64,000 nucleotides of DNA from Scatoplasma sp964444175 (GCA_964444175.1 CAYUFI010000001.1:1-64000), one strand, 5' to 3'. Counted from the stretch's first letter, positions 7,867-17,063 are shown. Notes: generated by a model from the letters alone, not told the origin. Program-made: numbers and translations.

Positions 7867-8955
7867 ATGGCTGCAGATTTATCCGAGAAGAAGGAAGAGC
7901 TCGAAAAGCATCTTTCGGCCGCCTATCAGGCCATCTGGAAGAACGATTACCTCTCCGCGTACCAGAACTTCACGTCCGCCGGGGACATCGCCAAGGATCT
8001 CAGCGAAATGAGTTCCAAGCCGCAGTCGGGCGAATACGCCTCCTTCAGCGAGGAATATTACGACAAGGCGAAGATGTACGCCTCCATGGGCCATCTCAGC
8101 TACGAGGACGAAGGCAAGTACCGCCCGCGCAAGCCGGCCAAGGGTTTCGACGAATTCGTCGGGCTTGACTCGGTCAAGGATTATTTAAGGAAGGACATCG
8201 TCGAACCGTGGAAGGAACGCTCGATGTACAGCCGTCCGCTTTCGGCCCTCTTCGTCTACGGCCCGAGCGGCACAGCCAAGACCACTTTGATCCAGTCTTT
8301 GATCCACGAGCTCGGGGCGACCGGCTACTTCGTCGAGCCGATGAAGAATGTCCATGACCCGCTCAGACTGAAAGAAGAGCTCGGATATCTTTTCTCCCGC
8401 GCCGAGGACCGCGACCACGTCGTCATCTATTTCGACAATCCGGAATTCTTCTTCCCGAAGGAAGGGGATAAGAAGACCGCGAAACTCACCAAGACCTGCG
8501 AAAAGCTCGTCCGCAAGGAAATCAAGCGCATCCGGAAAGAGCATCTCGACATCCTCTTCGTCGCCTCGAGCGACGCCCCGTACAAACTCGATCCGGGCGT
8601 CTTCTCGAGCGGCCTGTTCGACGATCTGATCCGTCTCCACCGTCCGGACCACGTCACGAGGAAGGCCATGATCGAGGAGCGTCTATCCGAAGTATCGGTC
8701 ACGCCCGAACAGATCGACAAGCTCGTCTCCCTCACCCGCGGATACGTCAATAAGGAACTTTCCCGTCTCTGCCGCGCCCTGGTCCGCGAAGCGAAGTTCG
8801 TCACCAAGGAGAGCAAGCCCGCCCTTAAGGACGACATCGTCGAAAAGGTCCTGAAGGACTTCGTCCCGGCCGATTCGGAAGAATACGACCGCTCGGTCGA
8901 ATCCTTCGAAAAATCCCTGCCTTCGGACGTCCGGATCACGGATTCCGCCAAGTAG
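7867..8955 (+). CDS. Vps4-like AAA ATPase with an N-terminal MIT-like helical domain and degenerate catalytic motifs
   Basis: 362 aa, cytoplasmic, strong AGGAGGT site. Residues 1-78 are helical and follow the MIT pattern of Vps4 (a YLSAYQNF helix, a Lys-Pro-Gln-Ser turn, then EEYYDKAKMYA). Residues 90-125 contain GLDSVKDYLRKDIVEPW, the typical linker and first helix of meiotic-clade AAA proteins (Vps4, katanin, spastin). Walker A is GPSGTAKT (132-139). The Walker B strand is VVIYFDNPE (185-193), with Asn at the catalytic Glu position. Sensor 1 is ASSDAPYKLDPG. The following segment SSGLFDDLIRL lacks the two Arg fingers. It probably binds nucleotide but hydrolysis is doubtful (inference). The gene stands alone, divergent from opp. 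COG0464-type ATPases are known in bacteria, but I know of no defined role for this architecture. Confidence 0.8.
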   Translation: MAADLSEKKEELEKHLSAAYQAIWKNDYLSAYQNFTSAGDIAKDLSEMSSKPQSGEYASFSEEYYDKAKMYASMGHLSYEDEGKYRPRKPAKGFDEFVGLDSVKDYLRKDIVEPWKERSMYSRPLSALFVYGPSGTAKTTLIQSLIHELGATGYFVEPMKNVHDPLRLKEELGYLFSRAEDRDHVVIYFDNPEFFFPKEGDKKTAKLTKTCEKLVRKEIKRIRKEHLDILFVASSDAPYKLDPGVFSSGLFDDLIRLHRPDHVTRKAMIEERLSEVSVTPEQIDKLVSLTRGYVNKELSRLCRALVREAKFVTKESKPALKDDIVEKVLKDFVPADSEEYDRSVESFEKSLPSDVRITDSAK

Positions 8956-8983
8956 GGATTCTTCGGATTATTTCCGTTTATGA

Positions 8984-9014
8984 AGAGAAATCACGCGTGG
9001 GTTTCTCTTTTTTT
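8984..9014 (+). terminator. terminator of the AAA gene, inside the 3' end of the convergent GH3 gene
   Basis: AGAGAAA (8984-8990) pairs with TTTCTCT (9002-9008), with an inner CAC/GTG extension, followed by a T run to 9014. It encodes the last codons and stop of the convergent GH3 gene on the minus strand. In the minus direction there is no T tract. Confidence 0.75.
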
Positions 9015-12011
9015 GCGCATTCCGTACGGGAAATACCAGAGCGAGAAGATTCCGACAAGCGATAGGGCGCTGCCGGAAGCGTCGATGAGGGGGACTAGAA
9101 TCCTCCAGAGATACGTGATTCCCCTTACTTTCACGTCCGTCCCGTCAGGATATCTCATCCCGTTCACGCGTGAAGAGCACGCTTCCGCGTATAACACGTT
9201 TTTCGCGGACTTCTGCATGTAATAAATGGCCGAAGCGGACGTATGGTCCGTGTTCGGGAAGGCGCGGGAAGGATGGAGCCACATCGTGTTCCCGGCGCGC
9301 ATGCCCTGGTTCATGTTCATGTAGCGGTAACCGAACGTCCCGGCGTAATCGGTCAGGGCGTTCCCTTTCATACCCCATTCGTTCCTTAAGATTTCCGTCA
9401 TCAGCCCGGAATGGCCTCCCGCCCAGGTCGTCCCGATGCGGTTATACGAGGACATGACCCCGTGGGCGTCCCCTTCTTCTAAGGCGAAGCGGAATTCCTT
9501 CAGATAATTCTCGCGGATCGTCTGTTCGTTCGCGTAAGTCACGAGCCCGTTATAAGGATCATCGTTCCGGAAGTTTCCCCGGTCCCCGCGGTTCGTGTCC
9601 TGGTCGTTCAGGGCGAAATGCTTCACGAAGCAGACGAGACCGTTCTTCTGGGCGTTCTTCACCACGTTCTCCGCGTAGAGCCCTCCGAGCGTGTCGTCCT
9701 CGGAATAATACTCGTAGTTCCTTCCCCCGAACGGATGGCGGTGCGTGTTGCACGTCGGGCTCCACCAGGTACGGATATGGAGATACTTGGCTTCCTCGGC
9801 CATCTGTTCCCCTAAGCGCGAAGCGAGTTCCTTCGAGAACGTCCCGGCCTGGATCGGGTAGCACGGATAGAGCGTCCCGCCGGCACTGAAGCCCATCGGG
9901 CAGTCGGAATAGACGCTGATTTTCTTATGGATTGTCAGTAGCTGGTCGGCGAACCCGAATCCCCAGGATAAATACGAATAGAGTTCGTCCGCGGAAAGGC
10001 ACTGCACCAGCTCGTCCCATTTCGGAGAGTAATAGTCGAGCGGTTTCCCGTCTGAATCCACGAGATCCATGAAGCGAATCCCTTTGCCGGAAGACGTGAC
10101 GGGATGTTCCGGAATCTCGATCCTCTCGGTCTTTTTCGTCTCGGTATTGTAGACGTAATCCGTCCGGTCGTCGTTCTTCCCGAGATGGGCGCGCTCTCCG
10201 ACATCCGTGACGGCCTTTTTGATTTCCGGCGTGAATTCCTTCTTCGCTTTGCCGGCTTTTCCCCCGTCCCCGTAGACCGCAGGCCATGTGTTCAGCCAGT
10301 CTTTCCTGGAAAGGAACTTCTGATCCGGACCGACGGACGTGTACGAATCCGTCTCGAAGCGGTTCGTGATTGGGTATCCCGTCTTTTCGGACATGTCGAA
10401 AAGGACTTCCTCTTCCTGGTCATATTCCAAAACGAGGTTGGGGTCTTTTTCCCCGACCAGGGAAGTATATCCTTCTTTAGCGAGGATGTTGTTGACCGCA
10501 CAGTGCGCGTTCTTCCCTAAAGACAGGCCGTACGTCCCTTTCTCGAGGCGGTACGTCTTCTTTCCGTACGCGTCGTAGGACGCCATATATTTCTTATCGA
10601 ACGATAGGAAACACCGTTCCGTCTCGCCCGGATGAAGGACGGACGTCTTGCAGTAATCGATTAGATCCACCGCGGATTTCTCAATCCCGAGCGCCTTATC
10701 GAGCTCCGTGTACGGTTTTGAGACGTACAGTTCCAACACGTCCCTGTCGGGAACCGACCCGGTGTTCTTCACGTCGACCGAACATATAATCCGGTTTCCA
10801 TCTTCTTCATACTGGAATCCCGACCATTCGAACGAGGAGTACGAAAGCCCGTACCCGAACGGATACACCACTTCCTCCGCGTAATCGAAATCCCCGGGAT
10901 TCCCCTGTTTTTTGATGAAGTCCACGTACCGCGTCTCGAAATAGCGGTAACCCGTATAGATGTCCTCGGAATAGGCGACGTACGCGCAGGTCGTTTCCTT
11001 CCCGTCCTCGTAGAAGCGGTTGTCTCCGTAGTTCTGCATCGACGGAGGCGAAAGAAGATCGGAGGCGTACGTGTCGGAAAGACGGCCCGAAGGCGTCCTT
11101 TTCCCGGAAAGAATCTGTGCCACCGCGCGGAGCCCGTAGTTCCCTCCTCCCCCGATATAGAGAGCCGCGTCCACCCCGTACTTTTTGTCTTCGATAAACC
11201 CGCATTCAAACGGGTTCATCGTGTTCAAAAGAACGACCGTCTTCGGAAATCCCTGCTCCTTCACTTCGTAGAGCAGTTCTTCCTCTTCCTTGGTCAGTTC
11301 GAGGTAGTGGCGCGAATCGTTCTCGTAAAATTCCTCCATCGACGTAGGAAGATCCTGTCCTTCCCCGCCGGAACGGGAGAAGACGACGACCGCCGCGTCA
11401 TGATAATCCTTGAAGCTGCTCTCGACTTCCTGATACGCTTCCTTTTCGACTTCGTTCACGGAATAGCCGTAATCCCTTTTCCCTTTCGTCCCGTAATAGG
11501 CCCCGTTCATGTCGGTCCCTTTTCCGCGCTTATATCCTTCCTTGTATTTCTTCAGATAAAAATCGCGCAGGGCGGGATTCGCCTCGAACCCTTCCTCCTT
11601 CAAAGCGGAATAGAATTCGACGTCTTTTTTTCTGTCGCCCTGTCCGGAACCCGTCCCGCCGTAAACCATATCGACCGAAGCGGATCCGAAGACCGAGATT
11701 TTCCTTTCCGAAGGAAGGAGAGGAAGCGTTTTGTTGTCGTTCTTTAAAAGCGCCGCCCCCTGTTCCTCGATGTCCAAGGCGAGCCTTTCGGAATCGGAGA
11801 AGGCTTCCTCTTCCGAGGACGTGCGCTTCGGGTAATAATCGACTGTCCCGTCCTCTTCCATTTCCAAATCGTTCCAGCCCCAGCGGCTGGTGAAGCTGTC
11901 GGCTCCCCCGCTGAGGACGCGGTTTCCGATCAAGAGCCCCGTAGCGGCGTTCAGAAGGACGGTCAATGTCCCCAAAACGGCTGTCCATCCGATCTTCCAG
12001 CCTTTTTTCAT
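8991..12011 (-). CDS. GH3 beta-glucosidase-like protein, permuted domain order, membrane anchored at both ends
   Basis: 1006 aa. An N-terminal membrane segment (about 8-28) is followed by an extracytoplasmic enzyme and a C-terminal segment near residues 972-995 with a basic tail, so both ends are anchored. The domain order is inverted relative to most GH3 enzymes. The (alpha/beta)6 domain comes first (from ALLKNDNKTLPLLP, about 88). The fibronectin III-like domain follows (VLELYVSKPY, about 425). The TIM-barrel domain comes last (KHFALNDQD, then WGMKGNALTDYAG with the nucleophile Asp). This order is known from Ruminococcus albus type beta-glucosidases. Likely role is removal of glucose or xylose from beta-linked oligosaccharides at the cell surface. 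It is 10 nt downstream of the esterase and shares its transcript. Exact substrate is unknown. Confidence 0.88.
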   Translation of the reverse strand: MKKGWKIGWTAVLGTLTVLLNAATGLLIGNRVLSGGADSFTSRWGWNDLEMEEDGTVDYYPKRTSSEEEAFSDSERLALDIEEQGAALLKNDNKTLPLLPSERKISVFGSASVDMVYGGTGSGQGDRKKDVEFYSALKEEGFEANPALRDFYLKKYKEGYKRGKGTDMNGAYYGTKGKRDYGYSVNEVEKEAYQEVESSFKDYHDAAVVVFSRSGGEGQDLPTSMEEFYENDSRHYLELTKEEEELLYEVKEQGFPKTVVLLNTMNPFECGFIEDKKYGVDAALYIGGGGNYGLRAVAQILSGKRTPSGRLSDTYASDLLSPPSMQNYGDNRFYEDGKETTCAYVAYSEDIYTGYRYFETRYVDFIKKQGNPGDFDYAEEVVYPFGYGLSYSSFEWSGFQYEEDGNRIICSVDVKNTGSVPDRDVLELYVSKPYTELDKALGIEKSAVDLIDYCKTSVLHPGETERCFLSFDKKYMASYDAYGKKTYRLEKGTYGLSLGKNAHCAVNNILAKEGYTSLVGEKDPNLVLEYDQEEEVLFDMSEKTGYPITNRFETDSYTSVGPDQKFLSRKDWLNTWPAVYGDGGKAGKAKKEFTPEIKKAVTDVGERAHLGKNDDRTDYVYNTETKKTERIEIPEHPVTSSGKGIRFMDLVDSDGKPLDYYSPKWDELVQCLSADELYSYLSWGFGFADQLLTIHKKISVYSDCPMGFSAGGTLYPCYPIQAGTFSKELASRLGEQMAEEAKYLHIRTWWSPTCNTHRHPFGGRNYEYYSEDDTLGGLYAENVVKNAQKNGLVCFVKHFALNDQDTNRGDRGNFRNDDPYNGLVTYANEQTIRENYLKEFRFALEEGDAHGVMSSYNRIGTTWAGGHSGLMTEILRNEWGMKGNALTDYAGTFGYRYMNMNQGMRAGNTMWLHPSRAFPNTDHTSASAIYYMQKSAKNVLYAEACSSRVNGMRYPDGTDVKVRGITYLWRILVPLIDASGSALSLVGIFSLWYFPYGMRKKRETHA

Positions 12012-12021
12012 CGCAAGAAAA

Positions 12022-13071
12022 CTATCCCAGATTCTTCGCTAGGAACGAACGCAGGGGCTCGAGCGCCGCGTGCGTGTAGAAGCGGTCGTCGGCGTGTTTC
12101 AAATTCTTCATGACGTGGTACTCGACCTGATCGTCCCCTAAGACGTAACTCAGATCGTCATAGAAGCGCACGGACTGCAGAATCGGGACGGTGATATCGA
12201 TCGTGCCGTGGGCGATGTAGACGTCGAGGTCCTTGTTCGAAATCCCCTTCTTGGCGATTCTCCTCGTCAGAAGGATTTCGTCCTTTTCTTCTTCGCTCAG
12301 CTCGGAAATCCTCTTTCCGAGGTAGCGGTTCACGAACGCGTCGTCCCGTTCTTCTTTGTTATAGGATCCGACCATGCTTAACAGCATCGGAGAGATGTTC
12401 AGCGCGTCGAAATCCGAGGTGAACTTGTCGAAATCGATGCAGCCGTAATAATCGACGAGCGCGTCGACTTTCGACGTGACCAAAGGATGCAGTTCCTCCC
12501 CGATGAAGGGAACCGCGTGGAATTCGTCATCTTCGGTCAAAGCCACCATGCTCGCGAGATACCCGCCGGCCGATTCGCCCCAGACGGCGACCTTCGAGAC
12601 GTCGTACCCGTACTTGTCCGCGTTCGCTTTCAAAAAGCGGACCGCCGCGGTGCAGTCGTTGACCGAAGCCGGATATTTGGCTTCGTCGGACAGGCGGTAG
12701 TTCACGGTCGCGCAGGCGTAACCGGCCGCGCGCATGTCCTGATACATCAGGACCGCCTGACGCGACTGGGAGTCGTTTCTGTTGAATCCGCCGCCGTGGA
12801 TCAATACGAACAGAGGAGGCTTTTCGCCCGATTCCCGAGCCGGGACGTACAGATCGAGATAGTCGCTTTCGGAAACATCCGAATAAGGGACTTTCTCGTA
12901 CGTCTTCCCTTCCCATTCCGGAGCGGGGATGTTTCTGTCGAAGGCGAACATGTTCCGCACCATGTAGTTGATCGTTCCGCGGGACGTCCCGACTTCGACG
13001 CCGAGCGTGATCCCGAAGCAGACCAAGGCGGTCAGCACGCAGCTTAAGACGGCCGTACCTGTTTTTTTCAT
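12022..13071 (-). CDS. alpha/beta hydrolase, BD-FAE/esterase-lipase type, exported
   Basis: 349 aa. Residues 5-28 form a signal peptide or anchor. The oxyanion-hole motif HGGGF (92-96) and nucleophile elbow GESAGG (Ser167) are intact. Candidate acid and base are the Asp in HGTIDITVP (about 300) and the His in LKHADDRF (about 332), in family order. This arrangement is that of carboxylesterases of the BD-FAE/acetyl-xylan type. Between two GH3 enzymes it probably deacylates substituted oligosaccharides so the glucosidases can act (inference). A GAGGAGG site precedes it. A terminator-like hairpin lies between it and the 4-TM gene, so it and the GH3 gene may be made partly by read-through. Confidence 0.85.
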   Translation of the reverse strand: MKKTGTAVLSCVLTALVCFGITLGVEVGTSRGTINYMVRNMFAFDRNIPAPEWEGKTYEKVPYSDVSESDYLDLYVPARESGEKPPLFVLIHGGGFNRNDSQSRQAVLMYQDMRAAGYACATVNYRLSDEAKYPASVNDCTAAVRFLKANADKYGYDVSKVAVWGESAGGYLASMVALTEDDEFHAVPFIGEELHPLVTSKVDALVDYYGCIDFDKFTSDFDALNISPMLLSMVGSYNKEERDDAFVNRYLGKRISELSEEEKDEILLTRRIAKKGISNKDLDVYIAHGTIDITVPILQSVRFYDDLSYVLGDDQVEYHVMKNLKHADDRFYTHAALEPLRSFLAKNLG

Positions 13072-13100
13072 CTTAGGGTTCCTCCTCTACAAAATTAGCA

Positions 13101-13146
13101 TAAAAAGGAATAGTGCCGCAGGAAGAAGGTTCCCGGCGGCACTATT
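13101..13146 (-). terminator. terminator or attenuator between the 4-TM gene and the esterase gene
   Basis: On the minus strand an 11-bp stem is formed by AATAGTGCCGC (13146-13136) and GCGGCACTATT (13119-13109). It ends in CCTTTTTAT. It would reduce transcription from the large GH3 gene into the esterase-GH3 pair. Confidence 0.75.
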
Positions 13147-13170
13147 TTCGGAAAGGATATCGACTGGAAT

Positions 13171-13662
13171 TTACTTCGCTTCGACCGGTTTTTCTTCCCT
13201 GACGTTATCGAACATGCCCGTGATGCCGACGGCCAGGATGCCGAGCACCGCGAAGACGACGCCGACGATGACCAGGACGCAGCATTGCGAGACGAACGGT
13301 TCGTCCGCGTGCAGATCGGACGCCCAGGCGAGGCCCATCTCGTAGACCGAGCATCTCAGCATGTAGAAGATCGAAAGGGCAAAGAGGCAGCAGACGAGGA
13401 CCGTCAGGACGTCGACGCAGATTGCGACGGCCTTCCCGGCGACGCCTTCGAGCTTCAGAGAGCTGAGGCAGAGGGCCAGTAACGAAGAGACGATGATTCC
13501 GACGCAGACCCAGATGAACGGCGTCAGAGCCTTGTACTGGGTAGCGAAGTAACCGCGGGAGCCGTTATAGGCGACGCTGAAGACAATCATCATGACAATC
13601 GTCAGGACGACCGAGGCCAGCAGTCCGTAGTTGGCGACACCCTGTTTCTTAATGAATTTCAT
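13171..13662 (-). CDS. small four-helix membrane protein
   Basis: 163 aa with four predicted membrane segments (about 14-34, 48-68, 80-102 and 128-150) and a short charged tail EEKPVEAK. No known family recognised. It follows the large GH3 gene by 15 nt with a TAGGAGG site and precedes the strong hairpin at 13101-13146, so it belongs to the GH3 transcript. In general layout (four helices, about 165 aa, polar end) it resembles the pair at 19273 and 19879, but the sequences are not clearly related. A chaperone or anchor role for the surface enzymes is only a guess. Confidence 0.8.
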   Translation of the reverse strand: MKFIKKQGVANYGLLASVVLTIVMMIVFSVAYNGSRGYFATQYKALTPFIWVCVGIIVSSLLALCLSSLKLEGVAGKAVAICVDVLTVLVCCLFALSIFYMLRCSVYEMGLAWASDLHADEPFVSQCCVLVIVGVVFAVLGILAVGITGMFDNVREEKPVEAK

Positions 13663-13677
13663 GATTCGTTCCTCCTA

Positions 13678-16600
13678 TTAAGCGTGCTGCTTTTCCAGAA
13701 TCGACAGCGCGATGTACGCGACGGCAGCAAGGCCGGTTCCAATCGAAGACCCGATGAGCAGACCCTTGGTCAGGGCTTCGTACCAGGTTTCGATATATTC
13801 GGTGTGAGAGGAAGCGGTGAGGCCGTTCATGAAGTTCGAATTGACGGCCGCGTAGTAGAATTCGTGGACCGCATCCTGAACTCTCTGCTGCATCCACTTA
13901 TCGTTCGCCAGGCCGGTTTCGGTCATTTCCGTCCAGCCGTTGATGTTGTTCTCGACGTTCTTACCGCCGTTTCCGGACAGCATGCCGGAAGTACCCATGA
14001 TGATGGAGTCGCGGGCGTTCATATAGTAAGGCGGGTTGACCATATCGGTGACCATGTAGCCCTTCCAATCCCATTCGCCGCGTAAGATTCCGAGCATCAG
14101 ACCTTCGTGGGCGTTGCAGAAGGTAGCCCCCGCGCGTCCGAAGGCGCCCATGGATGCCAGGGCGTTCTCGTTTACGAAGACCTTTTCAAATCCTCTCAGT
14201 TCGCCTTCGCGGGCTCTCTGTTCGGACATGAACGGAGCGATACCAGAACGGTTCAGATCGTAATCGTTGAAGCAGAAGTGTTTCGGAGCGGCGATTAAGC
14301 CTTTCTCCTGCAGACCCTTGGAGTAGTCGTTAACCATATATCCGAGAGCGACCGGATCTTCCGAATAATACTCGTGGTTACGGGAGTTATACGGATTTCT
14401 GTGGAGGTTGGCGCCCGGGCCCCAGATGGCCATGCAGCCGTTCCAGAGCGAGATGTTGCCGATGACTCTTCCGGCTTCTTCGACCAGCTCGTGATTGAAC
14501 GTCGCGCCGATGACCGGTTCAGTCGGAAGCGGACGGTTTTCCACGGTCGCATAGTAATCTTCGGAATCCTTGGTCAAATCTTTTCCGTACTGGGTCTGGC
14601 CGCTCCAGTTCTGATATAAGGCGCCGGCCGGACCATCGAAGCCCATCGGACCGTCGTCCTGATGCGCTTCCGGCTGACCGACCGACTCGATGGCCGGGAA
14701 GGTAGAACCGCCGGCGCTGAGAATCGAATTCAGGGCTTCGCCCATGCTCATCTTCTGGACGAGCGCGACGAGTCTTTCATCGTCGTAAGCGATCTTTTCG
14801 CCCTTCTGCGGTTTGGCGGAGGCGAAGTTGTAATCGCTCGGCTTGTTCCAGATGACCTCTTTTCCGAGCTTGTTCGTCGCGTGATCCGTGACGGTATAGA
14901 CCTGGCAGGTGAGGCCCTTCTGCATCGCCTCGGTGGCGGCTAAGCCCCTCGCGGCGACCGGGAAGGTCGTATTCCAGCCTTTGATTGGATCGAGTTCGAC
15001 GAGATCCGTATCGTTGTCGCCCGTGAAGTTCTCGACGCCCATGTCCTGAAGCTGGTTCTGTAACAGGACGCCCTTCTCCGAACGGGTAATCGGCTGCAGC
15101 GCCTCGAGCTTGACGGACTTGACCGCGTTCTTGTCGCCCGTGACCGCGTTCCCGTCGGCATCGACCAAGCCAGTCTTGCCCATATCGGTAAGAACATTGT
15201 TCAGAGCGGCATGTGCGCCGTCTCCGACCGCGAAGCGGTAGGTTCCTTTCGGAAGGATGTAGGCGCCTTTGACGCCGTCGTGTTCGTATTTTTCGTCCCA
15301 GATGGCGAAATCGCGCATCGTGACGGTAATCTCGACTGTCGTGGATTCTCCGGCCTTCAGTTCTCCGGTCTTGCCGTATCCGACAAGCTGGATGGCCGAA
15401 GTCTGATAATCGGAAGTATCGGTCTGCGGCACAGAAACGTAGAGCTGGACGTTGTCCTTGCCGGCGAGTGATCCCGTATTGGTGACCCTGACCGTGGCAA
15501 CGTAGTTTTCCCCGCTGACTTCGACTTTCTCGAGCTGTTCGCTGAACGTCGTGTAGGATAATCCGTCGCCGAACGAACGGACCGTCTCGTCCTGATACTT
15601 CCATTCGGAAGCGTCGGACTTGGCGACGTCGCGGTGGCCGGCGGTCGGCTTGGAGGCATTGTGGATGCCCAATATCGAATCGAAATATCTGGATTCGTAA
15701 TACTTGTAGCCGGTGAAGATTCCTTCTTCTTCGGCCATGTACCAGCCAGATTTCGTGTCACTTGTCGCGACCTTGTCCTTCGGGTCGAATCCCTTGAACG
15801 CGAAGTAACCGGTATTGATGCCGGAAGGAGAGACACTCGCCTTCGTGGCGAACGTATCCATCAGACCGCCGGACGGGTTGATCGTCCCGTCGAGAATCTG
15901 TGCGGTCGCCTTGAAGCCGTACTGGCCCGGCAGACCGGTCCATAAGACCGCGTCCGCTTCGTACTCTCCGCCCTTTTCAAAGAGTTCCGGAACGTCCATC
16001 GCGGAATCGGCGTTGATCAAAACGATGACTTTCTCGTAGTTGGCTCTAGCGTACTTGAGGATGTCGAGTTCGTTCGCGGATAAACCGAGGACGTCGTGGT
16101 TGGCATCCCAGGTGTTGCCGTTATAGGAAGTGCCTTTCCCGGCTTCGCCCGGCAGATAGTAGCCGGCTTCGGAGCCCATGCGCCCGACCGTAACAATCGC
16201 GGTGCCGGACTTGGTGCCCTTCGCCGTCAGACCGAGTTCGGTAGAGCTTAATTCGATGTTCGAATACGCACTCGGATTCGTGATGGCCGTGAAGCCTCTC
16301 GGAAGCTTTTCTAGAGCGGAAGCCGAAGACTGCGGATAGGTTCCGTCGTCGTTGACGTACTTGACCGTGGTCGTTCCGCCCCAGGCGCCTGGCTCGTCGT
16401 GGGTCATGCCCGCGAAAGTGGTCCTATACTTGTCGGAAACCGAGGAGTCGAGTTCGAAACCTTCGGCCTTCAGCTGATCCGGGATGTTGACGCACTCGGA
16501 AGCGACCGAGACCGAACCCATAGCGCCGCCGTAGTTCGGAAGATACGAATGTCCGCCGAAGACGGAAACCGTGCTGCCCTTTGCCAGAGGCAGAGCGCCG

Positions 16601-16899
16601 TTGTCGTTCTTGAGGAGCGACTGTCCCTGACCTGCCAGGTCTTCGGAGACAGCCTGCGCGTAGTCGTGCATGCCCTTGGTGGTCGTCAAATCGAAACCGC
16701 GGGCGTCTTCCTTAGAGTCGACCTCATAGTCCCAGGTCGGCTTGGCGTCCGGATCGTTGACGATCTTCTTAGAAACGATGCCGAGATTCGAATCAATGTA
16801 GTCTTTGTAGACCGGCAGGATCTGCGCGGCGTCGAGAGAGAATACCAGGATGCCGCCGAAGATTCCGGTCAGTCCGCGAGCCAAATTCTTCTTTTTCAT
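13678..16899 (-). CDS. GH3 beta-glucosidase-like protein, permuted, membrane anchored at both ends
   Basis: 1073 aa from the ATG at 16899 (MKKKNLARG), chosen because GGAAAGG lies just upstream; an in-frame ATG at 16986 lies in the operator region and gives a non-signal extension. Order of parts: membrane segment, (alpha/beta)6 domain (SLLKNDNGALPL), fibronectin III-like domain (NVQLYVSVPQ), TIM-barrel domain (KHFCFNDYDLNR; nucleophile Asp in GYMVTDM), then a C-terminal membrane helix and a short EKQHA end. It is a distant paralogue of the GH3 at 8991 with the same inverted order. The barrel keeps the GH3 Arg, Lys-His and Asp motifs, so it is probably active on beta-glucosides at the surface. 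Its promoter carries catabolite-type operators. Confidence 0.87.
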   Translation of the reverse strand: MKKKNLARGLTGIFGGILVFSLDAAQILPVYKDYIDSNLGIVSKKIVNDPDAKPTWDYEVDSKEDARGFDLTTTKGMHDYAQAVSEDLAGQGQSLLKNDNGALPLAKGSTVSVFGGHSYLPNYGGAMGSVSVASECVNIPDQLKAEGFELDSSVSDKYRTTFAGMTHDEPGAWGGTTTVKYVNDDGTYPQSSASALEKLPRGFTAITNPSAYSNIELSSTELGLTAKGTKSGTAIVTVGRMGSEAGYYLPGEAGKGTSYNGNTWDANHDVLGLSANELDILKYARANYEKVIVLINADSAMDVPELFEKGGEYEADAVLWTGLPGQYGFKATAQILDGTINPSGGLMDTFATKASVSPSGINTGYFAFKGFDPKDKVATSDTKSGWYMAEEEGIFTGYKYYESRYFDSILGIHNASKPTAGHRDVAKSDASEWKYQDETVRSFGDGLSYTTFSEQLEKVEVSGENYVATVRVTNTGSLAGKDNVQLYVSVPQTDTSDYQTSAIQLVGYGKTGELKAGESTTVEITVTMRDFAIWDEKYEHDGVKGAYILPKGTYRFAVGDGAHAALNNVLTDMGKTGLVDADGNAVTGDKNAVKSVKLEALQPITRSEKGVLLQNQLQDMGVENFTGDNDTDLVELDPIKGWNTTFPVAARGLAATEAMQKGLTCQVYTVTDHATNKLGKEVIWNKPSDYNFASAKPQKGEKIAYDDERLVALVQKMSMGEALNSILSAGGSTFPAIESVGQPEAHQDDGPMGFDGPAGALYQNWSGQTQYGKDLTKDSEDYYATVENRPLPTEPVIGATFNHELVEEAGRVIGNISLWNGCMAIWGPGANLHRNPYNSRNHEYYSEDPVALGYMVNDYSKGLQEKGLIAAPKHFCFNDYDLNRSGIAPFMSEQRAREGELRGFEKVFVNENALASMGAFGRAGATFCNAHEGLMLGILRGEWDWKGYMVTDMVNPPYYMNARDSIIMGTSGMLSGNGGKNVENNINGWTEMTETGLANDKWMQQRVQDAVHEFYYAAVNSNFMNGLTASSHTEYIETWYEALTKGLLIGSSIGTGLAAVAYIALSILEKQHA

Positions 16900-17035
16900 C
16901 AATTCTTTTTCCTTTCCTTTAAAAAAGACGTGATACGAAAAGCAGAAAGCGTTTGGTAAAAATCGCTTTTCCATTTCCGGAAACAATTAGAGCCGCTCAG
17001 GTCTGGCAGGAACCGGAAGGGTTGTAATCGCTTCA

Positions 17036-17063
17036 TCTATAGGTTAAAGCGCTTTCATGCTAA
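17036..17063 (-). promoter_or_regulatory. promoter of the GH3 transcript
   Basis: On the minus strand: -35 TTAGCA (17063-17058), 16-nt spacer, -10 TATAGA (17041-17036). The spacer is almost entirely occupied by the operator at 17044-17057. Leader length to the ATG at 16899 is about 130 nt. Confidence 0.5.
17044..17057. promoter_or_regulatory. cre-like (CcpA/LacI-family) operator in the GH3 promoter
   Basis: TTAAAGCGCTTTCA differs at one position from the ideal palindrome TGAAAGCGCTTTCA, the cre box bound by CcpA-type LacI regulators. It lies between -35 and -10, where a bound repressor would block RNA polymerase. The regulator is not in this window. Confidence 0.65.

Noticed and set aside
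16900..16986. Upstream extension of the large GH3 gene to ATG 16986
   Set aside because: It would add an unlikely 29 residues before a normal anchor sequence; the ATG at 16899 has a GGAAAGG site.
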